DNA from: an uncultured Rhodoferax sp.
GTDB taxonomy: Bacteria > Pseudomonadota > Gammaproteobacteria > Burkholderiales > Burkholderiaceae_C
Direction of reading: 5' to 3'
NCBI RefSeq assembly: GCF_946221635.1
Contig: NZ_CAMIHB010000008.1
Coordinates: 62,001 to 126,000 of the forward strand
DNA: 64,000 nucleotides
Below the pieces are notes generated by a model, which searched no databases, was not told where the DNA came from, and saw nothing but the letters and a program-made list of their open reading frames with translations. Position numbers and translations under genes: made by a program. This document shows positions 52,967 through 60,737 of the stretch, piece by piece; within the stretch, counting starts at the first letter, position 1; every line of letters begins with the position of its first letter.

Positions 52967-53428
52967 ATGGATTTGATTCTCTGGCGCCACGCGGAAGCCA
53001 TAGACCTGGACCTCGTGGGAGACGACATGCTGCGCACCCTGAGTAGCAAAGGGGACAAGCAGGCCACCCGCATGGCCGCCTGGCTGGATCGGCAACTGCC
53101 GGATGGTGCCAAGATCTGGGTCAGTCCGGCCGCGCGCACCGAGCAGACCGCGCAGGCCCTGGGCCGCAAGTTCAAAACGCATGCCGCCCTGGCACCGCTG
53201 GGACATGTAGACGGCCTGCTGGAACTGGTGCAGTGGCCACATGCCAAAGGCTGCGTGGTGGTGGTGGGCCACCAGCCCACGCTGGGCCAGACCATCTCGC
53301 GCTTGCTGGGCCTCCAGGAAGCGGAGTGCGCCATCAAGAAGGGGGCAGTCTGGTGGCTGCGCTACCGCGAGCGCGAGGGTGTGGGGCAGACGGTGGTGGT
53401 AACCGTGCAATCCCCCGAGCTGCTGTAG
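52967..53428 (+). CDS. sixA: Phosphohistidine phosphatase SixA
   Basis: 153-aa histidine-phosphatase fold with LILWRHAEAID (catalytic His8), SPAARTEQTAQAL and VVVVGHQPTLGQ (second His). SixA removes phosphate from histidine kinases or PTS proteins. AGGGAGAGGGAG precedes the ATG. Downstream of ppk by 20 bases, so probably in the same Pho-controlled transcript. Confidence 0.93.
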   Translation: MDLILWRHAEAIDLDLVGDDMLRTLSSKGDKQATRMAAWLDRQLPDGAKIWVSPAARTEQTAQALGRKFKTHAALAPLGHVDGLLELVQWPHAKGCVVVVGHQPTLGQTISRLLGLQEAECAIKKGAVWWLRYREREGVGQTVVVTVQSPELL

Positions 53429-53612
53429 GCCCCCACGCTCCACCGCTGCGCGGGTCGCTGATCGGGCCCAGCCAGAGGCTAGGGCTCTTCAGGCTGTCCA
53501 GAGCCACGCAGGTGGCTCTGGAGCCGCAGCCTTCAGCCCCAAGGGGGCTAATTTGGCTATCGCCGCTGGCCGCCAAGCGGTCCAGAGGCCTTGGGGCGGC
53601 CCGGCGGGAAAT
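53429..53612. repeat. GC-rich intergenic repeat of a type common in Comamonadaceae
   Basis: The segment starts GCCCCCACGCTCCACCGCTG, later has CCCCAAGGGGGCTAATTTGG and ends near GGGGCGGCCCGGCGGG, with several self-complementary parts (for example AGAGCCAC and GTGGCTCT). From memory, similar strings recur between genes of related genomes. It separates the convergent sixA and the histone-like gene and may act as a terminator. Confidence 0.5.
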
Positions 53613-53634
53613 TGCCTTTCATCTTTCTAAGTAC

Positions 53635-54117
53635 TCAGGCCTTCTTGGCCTTGGCCGGGCGGCCCGTTTTCAGGCTGGGCACGGCCAGCAAGGCCTGTTT
53701 GAACGCGGCATCCGACAGGGCGGCAATCGCCTTCACGCCGGCGCGGATCAGCTCGGTCTTCTTGACCGGGTTGCCCAGCTTGGCAGCGCGCAGCTTGAGC
53801 ACGTCCAGCACGTCGTATTCGGGCTTGGGGATGGTGAAGCTGTCGCGGACCATCTTGGGCTTCTTCACCTTGGGCGCCTTGGGGGCTGGCACGGCCTTGG
53901 TTGCCGCGGGTTTGGCCGCAGTAGGCTTGGCCGTGGTCTTTTTGCCTGGGCTGGCAGCGGCCTTCTTGGCGGCTGGGGCCTTGGTCTTCGCCGGAACCTT
54001 GGCCTCTACCTTGGGGGCGGATTTGGTGGCTGCTTTCGGTGCCGCTTTTTTGGGGGCAGCCTTGGTGGGCGCAGGTGTTGTGGCGGGGGCGGCGACGGGC
54101 TTGTCGGTCGAAGTCAC
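53635..54117 (-). CDS. Histone-H1-like Lys/Ala/Pro-rich protein with a conserved C-terminal domain
   Basis: 160 aa. Residues 1-85 are a low-complexity tail of Ala, Lys, Pro and Thr with KAAPKKAAPKAA-like repeats, as in bacterial histone H1-like DNA-binding proteins. Residues about 88-150 (VRDSFTIPKPEYDVLDVLKL onward) form a folded segment of helices that recurs in Burkholderiales proteins of unknown function. Probably a nucleoid-binding protein. It is divergent from the EAL/GGDEF gene and shares the region with a Pho box. Confidence 0.8.
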   Translation of the reverse strand: MTSTDKPVAAPATTPAPTKAAPKKAAPKAATKSAPKVEAKVPAKTKAPAAKKAAASPGKKTTAKPTAAKPAATKAVPAPKAPKVKKPKMVRDSFTIPKPEYDVLDVLKLRAAKLGNPVKKTELIRAGVKAIAALSDAAFKQALLAVPSLKTGRPAKAKKA

Positions 54118-54187
54118 GTGAAAAATTCCTTTGAAAAATGAAACGATATATACAGTTTATACCGTTTATAAAATTTCAGGAAATGCA

Positions 54188-54206
54188 CTGTCACACCACT
54201 GTCACT
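54188..54206 (+). promoter_or_regulatory. PhoB box upstream of the EAL/GGDEF gene
   Basis: CTGTCAC occurs at 54188 and again at 54199, exactly 11 bp apart: an almost ideal PhoB box. TACGAT at 54216-54221 is a suitable -10. Confidence 0.82.
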
Positions 54207-54253
54207 GGAGCTTCATACGATCGTCTGCCCCAATGAGTTCCGGAGATCGCGTC

Positions 54254-56068
54254 ATGCTCTCACAGCCTTTGCGTTTGGTGCCCAGCAGCGCACCTGTGGC
54301 CTCGCCCTTGGGGCCGTTGCAATCGGTCTTGCAGGCGGGCAGCCTCTATCCGGTGTTCCAGCCCATCGTCAATCTGGCGGATGCCTCCATCCATGCCCAT
54401 GAAGCCCTGATTCGCGGCCCCGCAGGCAGCGCACTGCACACGCCCGATGCGCTGCTGCGTGCCGCGGCCGAGGAGGATTTGCGCTACGAGTTCGAAAACG
54501 CCTGTGTAGCGGCCACCTTGCGTACCTGGGGTCAGATGCGTGGAGGCGGCCGTCTGTTTGTGAATATCAGCGCCAACGCACTTACCCGCATCTTCAACCT
54601 GCGCGGGCGCGAAGGGCTGTTGCGCTGGATACTGGATCTGCGGGTGATGCCGCGCACCCTGGTGCTGGAAATCACCGAGCATGAACGCGTGGACAGCATG
54701 GACCGTCTGGCCGAGGTGGTGCAGGAGATCCGCTCGGCGGGCGTATCACTGGCACTGGATGATTTTGGCGATGGCCATTCCAGCCTGCGCCTGTGGTCCC
54801 AGCTCAAGCCCGAGGTGGTGAAGATTGACAAATACTTTACCCGCAACATCAGCGCGCATGGCGACAAGTTGCGCACCATCCAGGCGTTGCAGCAGATTGC
54901 CACCGTCTTCGGCAGCTCGCTGGTGGCCGAAGGCATAGAGACGGCGGAAGACCTGCGCGTGCTGCGCGATCTGGGCATCGAGTACGGGCAGGGCTATTTC
55001 CTGGGGCACCCGGACCGAAAGCCCCTGAAGTACCTGGGGGTGGAGCCGCAGCGTGTGCTCAGTGAGCGGCAGGTGGCCGTGTTCCCCGAGCTGAGCCGCA
55101 TGTCGCAGGGGGGCCACTTGCGCAGCCTCTCGCTGTTGCGCGCGCCCACGGTGACCCCGGAGACGCACAACGACGCGCTGGCCGAGATATTCCTGGAGCA
55201 CCCCACGTTGCATGCGGTGGCCATGCTCGAAGGCGAACGCCCTGTGGGCATCATCAACCGTGCCGTGTTCATGAACGAATACAGCAAGCTCTACTACCGC
55301 GAGGTCTGGGGCCGCAAGCCCTGCGCGGTGCACGCCAATCTGGAGCCGCGTTTGATTGAGCGCGAGCACAGCGTGGACGAACTGGTGGGCATCCTCACGT
55401 CCCAGGATCAGCGCTACCTCAACGACGGTTTCATCGCCACTGAAAACGGGCGCTACATGGGTCTGGGCACGGGGGATCAGTTGGTGCGCTCGGTCACCGA
55501 GACACGCATCGAAGCGGCACGCCACGCCAACCCGCTGACCTTCCTGCCCGGCAACATCCCCATCAGCCAGCACATGGAACGTCTGCTCAAGAAACAGGTG
55601 CGCTTTGTGGCCTGCTATGCGGACCTCAACAACTTCAAACCCTTCAACGACTACTACGGTTACTGGCGCGGTGACGAGATGATTCGCCTGCTGGCGCGCG
55701 TGGCCATGGAGCAGTGCGACTCCCAGCGCGATTTTCTGGGCCATGTGGGCGGGGACGATTTCATTCTGCTGTTCCAGAGCCCGGACTGGAAAGCCCGCTG
55801 CGAGCGTCTCGTGGCGGAGTTCGGTGAGCGGGCGCTGGCCATGTTTGACGACGCGGCGCGGGAGCGTGGCGGCATTGAGGCCGAAGATCGCCACGGGGTG
55901 ATGCGCTTCTTTCCCTGCACCACGTTGTCGGTGGGGGCGGTGGCCATTGATGGGGCGCAGTTCACGCGGGTGGAGGACGTAGCCAACCTGGCGGCCATGG
56001 CCAAGCATTCGGCCAAGCAGGCGGGGGTGGGCTTGTTTTTGACACCCACTCCCCCGGTCCCCTGCTGA
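54254..56068 (+). CDS. EAL-CBS-GGDEF cyclic-di-GMP signalling protein
   Basis: 604 aa, cytoplasmic. The EAL phosphodiesterase domain (about 25-265) has EAL at 50-52, FVNISANAL, LEITEHE, ALDDFGDGHSS, VKIDKYF and VAEGIET, all catalytic positions present. The central part (about 285-420) resembles a CBS pair. The C-terminal GGDEF domain has GGDDF at 499-503, a permitted variant, and no RxxD inhibitory site before it. It could therefore degrade, and possibly make, c-di-GMP. The ATG at 54254 follows CGGAGA; an ATG at 54233 is possible. Confidence 0.92.
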   Translation: MLSQPLRLVPSSAPVASPLGPLQSVLQAGSLYPVFQPIVNLADASIHAHEALIRGPAGSALHTPDALLRAAAEEDLRYEFENACVAATLRTWGQMRGGGRLFVNISANALTRIFNLRGREGLLRWILDLRVMPRTLVLEITEHERVDSMDRLAEVVQEIRSAGVSLALDDFGDGHSSLRLWSQLKPEVVKIDKYFTRNISAHGDKLRTIQALQQIATVFGSSLVAEGIETAEDLRVLRDLGIEYGQGYFLGHPDRKPLKYLGVEPQRVLSERQVAVFPELSRMSQGGHLRSLSLLRAPTVTPETHNDALAEIFLEHPTLHAVAMLEGERPVGIINRAVFMNEYSKLYYREVWGRKPCAVHANLEPRLIEREHSVDELVGILTSQDQRYLNDGFIATENGRYMGLGTGDQLVRSVTETRIEAARHANPLTFLPGNIPISQHMERLLKKQVRFVACYADLNNFKPFNDYYGYWRGDEMIRLLARVAMEQCDSQRDFLGHVGGDDFILLFQSPDWKARCERLVAEFGERALAMFDDAARERGGIEAEDRHGVMRFFPCTTLSVGAVAIDGAQFTRVEDVANLAAMAKHSAKQAGVGLFLTPTPPVPC

Positions 56069-56119
56069 AGGGGTGGGGGCGTTGGTCTTCAAAAAAAACG
56101 GTGCAAGCCCGCCGGAGAT

Positions 56120-57622
56120 CTAAACCCCTACCAGCGCCAAACTCCAAGGCGTTTTCTGCCAAAGCTGCACTTCTTCCTGGAGCAAGTGGGCACTCTGCGG
56201 AAAGGCGGCCGCCCAGCCATTGCGGCATCGCAAGCGGAAGCTGTGGTCATCGCCACGCGCCAGCACCATGCCCTGCAAGTCCGGCGCACGCCGCGCATGG
56301 CACAGGATCACGGCCAGGCGCAGGCACATGAGCTGCAGCACCAGATCGTCGTGCTGCAGGGACGCTTCGAGCTTGCGCAGCTTGCCGCGGTGGCCCAGCA
56401 CCAGCAGGCTCAGGCGGTGCATTTCCGAGAGTGAAAATCCGGCCGCATCGGCGTTGTCCAGGATGTAGGCGCCGTGCTTGTGGTAGTCGCTGTGCGAGAT
56501 ATGGCTGCCGATCTCATGCAGGCGGGCCGCCCAGTTGAGCTTGCGGTAGGTGCGGCCGTGCTCGGGGTGCTGTTCGTCCAGCGGGCCCCCCAGCACTTGC
56601 TGCAGCAGGTGGGTGGCCACGGTACCTACGCGTTCGCCATGGGCGGTGTCCACATTGAATTTGCTGGCCAGGCGCTGCACGCTCTTGGCGCGCAGGTCGC
56701 CATAGGTGTTGGCGGTACCCAGCAGGTCGCAGATCAGGCCGTGGCGCAGGCCACCGGCGGCGTGCTGCATCTCGGTGATGCCCAGCAGGCTGAAGACGGC
56801 CCGCATCACGCTCACACCGCCGCCGATGATGGCCTTGCGGTCTTCGCGCATGCCGGGCATGCGCAGGCGGTCAGCGCTCTGCGCGGCGATCAGGCGGTCC
56901 AGCAGCCAGTCCAGCCCGTCTTGCGAGACGATGCCTGCAGGCCAGCCCGCGGCCACCAGCACGTCCCCAATCGCACCCACGGTGCCGGCGGAGCCGTAAG
57001 CGGCATCCCAACGGTCAGGCGGGTAGGCGTCCAGCGCCTCGTCCAGCACGGCCTTGGCGGCAATCTCCGCCATCTCGAACGATTTTTTGCTGAACTGGCC
57101 ATCGCCAAAGTAGCGTTTGGACCAGGCGATGCTGCCGACGCGGTAGGACTCCATCACCGTGGGCGTGAGGCCCGTGCCCAGGATCAGTTCGGTGGAGCGG
57201 CCGCCAATGTCCACCACCAGGCGGCGCTCGTCGGTCTGGGGCAGCATGTGGGCCACGCCCTGGTAGATCAGGCGGGCTTCCTCGCGGCCGGAGATGACGT
57301 CGATGGGGAAGCCCAGCACGGCGTTGGCGCGTTCCAGGAAGACGTCGCGGTTGCGCGCTTCGCGCAGGGTCTGGGTGGCCACGGCCTTGACCTCGCCAGG
57401 CTTGAAGCCCGCCAGGCGCTCGCCAAAGCGGGCCAGGCACTCCCATCCCGCCTGCATGGCGGCCGGGGTCAGGTTGCGGTCTTCGTCCAGACCGCCGCCC
57501 TGGCGCACGGTCTCTTTCAGGTATTCGGTCCGTCGAAATTCACCGTGGTCTACCCGCCCGATTTCCAGGCGGAAGCTGTTGGAGCCCAGGTCCACGGCGG
57601 CCAGGCGATTTCCGTTTTGCAT
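56120..57622 (-). CDS. ppx: Exopolyphosphatase, Ppx/GppA family
   Basis: 500 aa with the ASKHA ATPase-type motifs AAVDLGSNSFRLEIGRV, VVDIGGRSTELILG and a C-terminal HD-type helical region (LHEIGSHISHSDYHKHGAYIL; quoted in part). It degrades polyphosphate from the end or hydrolyses pppGpp. The ATG at 57622 was chosen because the longer frame lacks conservation. It is convergent with the EAL/GGDEF gene and is not in the ppk operon, though both lie in the same island. Confidence 0.94.
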   Translation of the reverse strand: MQNGNRLAAVDLGSNSFRLEIGRVDHGEFRRTEYLKETVRQGGGLDEDRNLTPAAMQAGWECLARFGERLAGFKPGEVKAVATQTLREARNRDVFLERANAVLGFPIDVISGREEARLIYQGVAHMLPQTDERRLVVDIGGRSTELILGTGLTPTVMESYRVGSIAWSKRYFGDGQFSKKSFEMAEIAAKAVLDEALDAYPPDRWDAAYGSAGTVGAIGDVLVAAGWPAGIVSQDGLDWLLDRLIAAQSADRLRMPGMREDRKAIIGGGVSVMRAVFSLLGITEMQHAAGGLRHGLICDLLGTANTYGDLRAKSVQRLASKFNVDTAHGERVGTVATHLLQQVLGGPLDEQHPEHGRTYRKLNWAARLHEIGSHISHSDYHKHGAYILDNADAAGFSLSEMHRLSLLVLGHRGKLRKLEASLQHDDLVLQLMCLRLAVILCHARRAPDLQGMVLARGDDHSFRLRCRNGWAAAFPQSAHLLQEEVQLWQKTPWSLALVGV

Positions 57623-57694
57623 TCGACGTTCTGTCAGTAAATGGTTAAGTGGCTGCGGGGAGCATAGCACCGGCCCGCAGCCATGGCGCCGGCT
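57623..57694. other. Spacer upstream of ppx
   Basis: This spacer holds the ppx promoter region. A single CTGTCAG half-site at 57631 was seen, but its 11-bp partner is missing, so no Pho box is called. Confidence 0.4.
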
Positions 57695-58834
57695 TCAGCC
57701 GATCAGGCGGCCTTCGGTGGAGATCATGCTTTGGGTCACAAAGGCCGGAGTTTTACGCTGGCGGTCCGGATCGATGCGGAAGCCGCCCAGGTCCATGGGG
57801 CTGCGGCGGGCAAAGGCTTGCATCACATTGGCGCGGCGCAGGCTGCCTTCTACGCTGCCGAGTACCTCTTGGGCGTAGCGGGCCGACAGGAAGCCGGCCA
57901 GGCTTTGCGGCGTAGGCGGTTCGTCGTAGAGGCGGTTCAGGGTTTCGCGGTAATTGCGCACGATGGGCTGGTTGCCGTTGACCAGCGGCACGGCCTGGGT
58001 GGCGATGACCGGTGTGAAGCGCGAGACGCCGAGCTGCTGCAGGGCCTGCAGGTTCACATCGGACATGGCCACGATGTAGCGCTGGGCGGCCTGCTTCTCG
58101 ATGCCCTGGGCAAATTGCGCCAACTCGGGGGTACCGCCCAGGAAGATCAGGATGCGCGGGCTGTCGGCGCGCAACTCGGTGGCCAGGGCCTGCAGGCTGC
58201 CGTTGGGTACATAGGTACGGAGCTTGAGCTTCAGGCTGGCAGCCGCGAGCTCCAGATCCTGCTGGTAGCTGATGCGCTCGGCGGCGCTGGCGAACACGGC
58301 TCCCACTTCGGTCACGCCCATGACGGAGAGGGATTTGACTGCGTGCGCAATCTGCTCCTGCCGGGTGGCAAAGATGCCGAAGGTGGTGTCCTGTCCCTGG
58401 TCAGCGAAGCTGTGCAGCCAGGGGGCGACGTGGGGGACATCTGCCACTTCGCGCTGCAGGAGCGAGGCCAGTTGGCTGGCGGCCCGGTGGCCGGCGCTGC
58501 CCACCACGGCCACGCTTTCCGGCTGGGCCTTGAGGGTGTCCACGGCGGCACGCAGGGACTGGGCGCTGCCGTCTACTTCCACCACGATGTGTTTGATCGC
58601 CTTGCCACGCAGGCCGCCCTTGGCGTTGAAGTCCTGCCAGGCGGCGCGGGCACCGATCAGGAAGTCCCGGGACACATCGATCTGGCTGGGTGACATGTCT
58701 ACCACCTGCAGCACCGAAGGGCCGTTGGCGGCTGCCCGGGGCCCCTGGGCCCAGGCGGGCGCTGCCAGCGTACCGGCAGCCAGTGCGCCCAGCAGAGTGC
58801 GGCGGCGGAGGGAGTGGGGTGGGGTAGGGTGCAT
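57695..58834 (-). CDS. Periplasmic binding protein-like (ABC-type, LivK/peripla_BP_6 family)
   Basis: 379 aa. The N-terminus has RRRTLLGALAAGTLAAPAWA, a signal peptide that fits the Tat pattern. Two alternating domains of the branched-chain amino acid receptor family follow (FLIGARAAWQDFNAKGGLRG, VAVVGSAGHRAASQLA, ILIFLGGTPELAQFA). No transporter genes lie nearby, so it may serve a distant ABC transporter or act as a receptor. The ligand is unknown. Confidence 0.82.
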   Translation of the reverse strand: MHPTPPHSLRRRTLLGALAAGTLAAPAWAQGPRAAANGPSVLQVVDMSPSQIDVSRDFLIGARAAWQDFNAKGGLRGKAIKHIVVEVDGSAQSLRAAVDTLKAQPESVAVVGSAGHRAASQLASLLQREVADVPHVAPWLHSFADQGQDTTFGIFATRQEQIAHAVKSLSVMGVTEVGAVFASAAERISYQQDLELAAASLKLKLRTYVPNGSLQALATELRADSPRILIFLGGTPELAQFAQGIEKQAAQRYIVAMSDVNLQALQQLGVSRFTPVIATQAVPLVNGNQPIVRNYRETLNRLYDEPPTPQSLAGFLSARYAQEVLGSVEGSLRRANVMQAFARRSPMDLGGFRIDPDRQRKTPAFVTQSMISTEGRLIG

Positions 58835-58854
58835 GGCGTGTCTTCGGTTTGTTT

Positions 58855-58917
58855 TGCTATTGATTTAGTAGCTGCTGGCACAGATTCCACGAGGGCTAGG
58901 TGCCAATTTCCATGAAA
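58855..58917 (+). repeat. Dispersed 63-bp element, copy B (intergenic)
   Basis: Starts GCTATTGATTTAGTAGCTGC and contains TGGCACAGATTCCACGAGGG and CTAGGTGCC; matches copy A at 45 of 63 positions without gaps. It lies between the binding protein gene and the fasciclin terminator. Confidence 0.8.
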
Positions 58918-58937
58918 AATGGCCCGTTGCCGGGCCA
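58914..58937 (-). terminator. Terminator of the fasciclin gene
   Basis: On the minus strand ATGGCCCG and CGGGCCAT flank a GCAA loop, followed by TTTTT. Confidence 0.8.
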
Positions 58938-58955
58938 TGCGTGCCACAGGGTGGC

Positions 58956-59459
58956 TTACTTGCCGGCGGGAGCCGGTAGCACGGTGTCCACGACATGCAC
59001 CACACCGTTGGTGGCGAGGATGTCGGCCTGGGTCACCGCGGCGGTTTCCACGGTCACGAAGTCGCCGGCCTTGGACACGGCCAGGGGCGCACCCTGCAGG
59101 GACTTCACTTGGCTGTTCTTCACTTCCGCTGCCACCAGCTTGGCTGCCACGACGTGGTAGGCCAACAAGGCCTTGAGTTTTTCCGGGTTCTGGGCCAGCT
59201 CGTCCATGGCCTTGGCCGGCAAGGCCTTGAAGGCCTGGTTGCTGGGGGCGAACACGGTGTAGGGGCCGCCGGCCTTGAGCGTCTCATTGAGGCCGGTCTT
59301 GGCGACCAGGCTGGAAAAAGTGCTCAGTTCGGGGTTGCCGGCCAGGGTCTGGGCCAGGTCGCCGGGAGTTGGGCGGGTGGCGCAGCCCACCATGCCGGTG
59401 AGCAGGGCGGCGACCAGCAGGGCGCGGCGACCGAAAGTGGTGGGGGTGCGGAAGTTCAT
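58956..59459 (-). CDS. Fasciclin (FAS1) domain lipoprotein
   Basis: 167 aa. The signal peptide ends in the lipobox MVGC (Cys26), so the product is probably a lipoprotein. One FAS1 domain (about 45-165) has STFSSLVAKTGLNETLKAGG, YTVFAPSNQAFKALPAKAMD and VLPAPA at the end, the H1 and H2 motifs of the family, which serves in adhesion or surface binding. ATG at 59459. A Pho box on its own strand lies 42 bases upstream, suggesting phosphate control. Confidence 0.9.
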   Translation of the reverse strand: MNFRTPTTFGRRALLVAALLTGMVGCATRPTPGDLAQTLAGNPELSTFSSLVAKTGLNETLKAGGPYTVFAPSNQAFKALPAKAMDELAQNPEKLKALLAYHVVAAKLVAAEVKNSQVKSLQGAPLAVSKAGDFVTVETAAVTQADILATNGVVHVVDTVLPAPAGK

Positions 59460-59500
59460 GGGGAGGCTCCGGTGTGAAAGCGCGAAGCGTAGGAATTTTT

Positions 59501-59518
59501 TGTGACGGTGATATGACA
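59501..59518 (-). promoter_or_regulatory. PhoB box upstream of the fasciclin gene
   Basis: The minus strand reads TGTCATATCACCGTCACA: TGTCATA and CGTCACA are 11 bp apart. TACGCT, about 10 bases further, could be the -10. Confidence 0.65.
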
Positions 59519-59579
59519 AATTGTTGAAGGCCGCATGACCCCGTTGGCGTCAGGGGCACCCTGGCGGAAAAGCGATTTA

Positions 59580-59597
59580 TGTCACATCGTTGTCATA
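59580..59597 (+). promoter_or_regulatory. PhoB box upstream of pstS
   Basis: TGTCACA at 59580 and TGTCATA at 59591, 11 bp apart, then TTAAAT at 59606-59611 as a -10. The pstS ATG is at 59658. Confidence 0.85.
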
Positions 59598-59657
59598 AAA
59601 GGTTCTTAAATTCACCCTGTTCGCAGATTTCTCAACCAACCGACTGAGGCTTTCTCC

Positions 59658-60701
59658 ATGACTATTTCCTTCCAACGCGCACTGCTGGTCTCCGCGATGA
59701 CCGCTGTGGTGGGCTTTGCCGGCGCTGCGAGCGCCCAAGAAATTACCGGTGCGGGTGCTTCGTTTCCTGCGCCCATCTACGCCAAATGGGCTTCCGACTA
59801 CAACAAGGCCACAGGCGTGAAGGTGAACTACCAATCCATCGGTTCCGGTGGTGGCATCAAGCAGATCGATTCCAAGACCGTGGATTTCGGTGCTTCCGAC
59901 GCACCTTTGACCGACGAGGTGCTCAAGTCCAAGGGACAGATCCAGTTTCCCACCGTGCTGGGTGGCGTGGTGCCCGTGATCAACGTCAAGGGCATTGAGC
60001 CCGGCCAGCTCAAGCTGACCGGCCAGGTGCTGGGCGACATCTACCTGGGCAAGATTGCCAAGTGGAACGATCCTGCCATCAAGGCGCTGAATCCCAGTCT
60101 GAACCTGCCTGACGCCGCCATCGCCCAGGTGCGCCGTGCCGACGGTTCCGGCACCACCTTCATCTTCACCAACTACCTGAGCAAGGTGAACGCCGAGTGG
60201 AAGGCCAAGGTTGGCGAAGGTACAGCCGTGAACTGGCCCGTGGGCGCCGGCGGCAAGGGTAACGAAGGCGTGGCCGCTTTCGTGAGCCGCCTGCCCAACT
60301 CCATGGGCTATGTGGAGTACTCCTACGTCAAGCAGAACAAGCTGAACTACGCCATCCTGCAAAACGCAGCGGGCAACTATGTGAAGCCTGACGACGACGC
60401 CTTCAAGGCTGCAGCCGCCGGTGCGGACTGGAACAAAACCTTCTACCAGATCCTGACCAACCAGCCCGGCAAGGATGCCTGGCCCATCAGCGGCGCCACC
60501 TTCATCCTGATGCACCTCAAGCAGGACAAGCCCGCCAACGCCACCGAAACCCTGAAGTTCTTCAACTGGGCCTACGCCAACGGCGGCAAGTCGGCTGAAG
60601 ATCTGGACTATGTGCCCATGCCTCCCGCTGTGGTCGCCGCCATCCAGAAGGCCTGGGGCGAGATCAAGGACGGCGCTGGCAAGTCCGTCGCCTTCAAGTA
60701 A
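59658..60701 (+). CDS. pstS: Phosphate ABC transporter, periplasmic binding protein PstS
   Basis: 347 aa with a signal peptide ending ASAQ. EITGAGASFPAPIYAKW, SIGSGGGIKQIDSKTVDFGASD and RADGSGTTFIFTNYLS are the phosphate-binding loops. First gene of pstSCAB-phoU, behind a Pho box. The order and size are standard. Confidence 0.97.
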   Translation: MTISFQRALLVSAMTAVVGFAGAASAQEITGAGASFPAPIYAKWASDYNKATGVKVNYQSIGSGGGIKQIDSKTVDFGASDAPLTDEVLKSKGQIQFPTVLGGVVPVINVKGIEPGQLKLTGQVLGDIYLGKIAKWNDPAIKALNPSLNLPDAAIAQVRRADGSGTTFIFTNYLSKVNAEWKAKVGEGTAVNWPVGAGGKGNEGVAAFVSRLPNSMGYVEYSYVKQNKLNYAILQNAAGNYVKPDDDAFKAAAAGADWNKTFYQILTNQPGKDAWPISGATFILMHLKQDKPANATETLKFFNWAYANGGKSAEDLDYVPMPPAVVAAIQKAWGEIKDGAGKSVAFK

Positions 60702-60737
60702 ACGGCCCACGCGACTGACCTGACGGAGAACACCCCC

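Noticed and set aside
57631..57650. Possible Pho box before ppx
   Set aside because: Only one half-site (CTGTCAG) and no partner 11 bp away.
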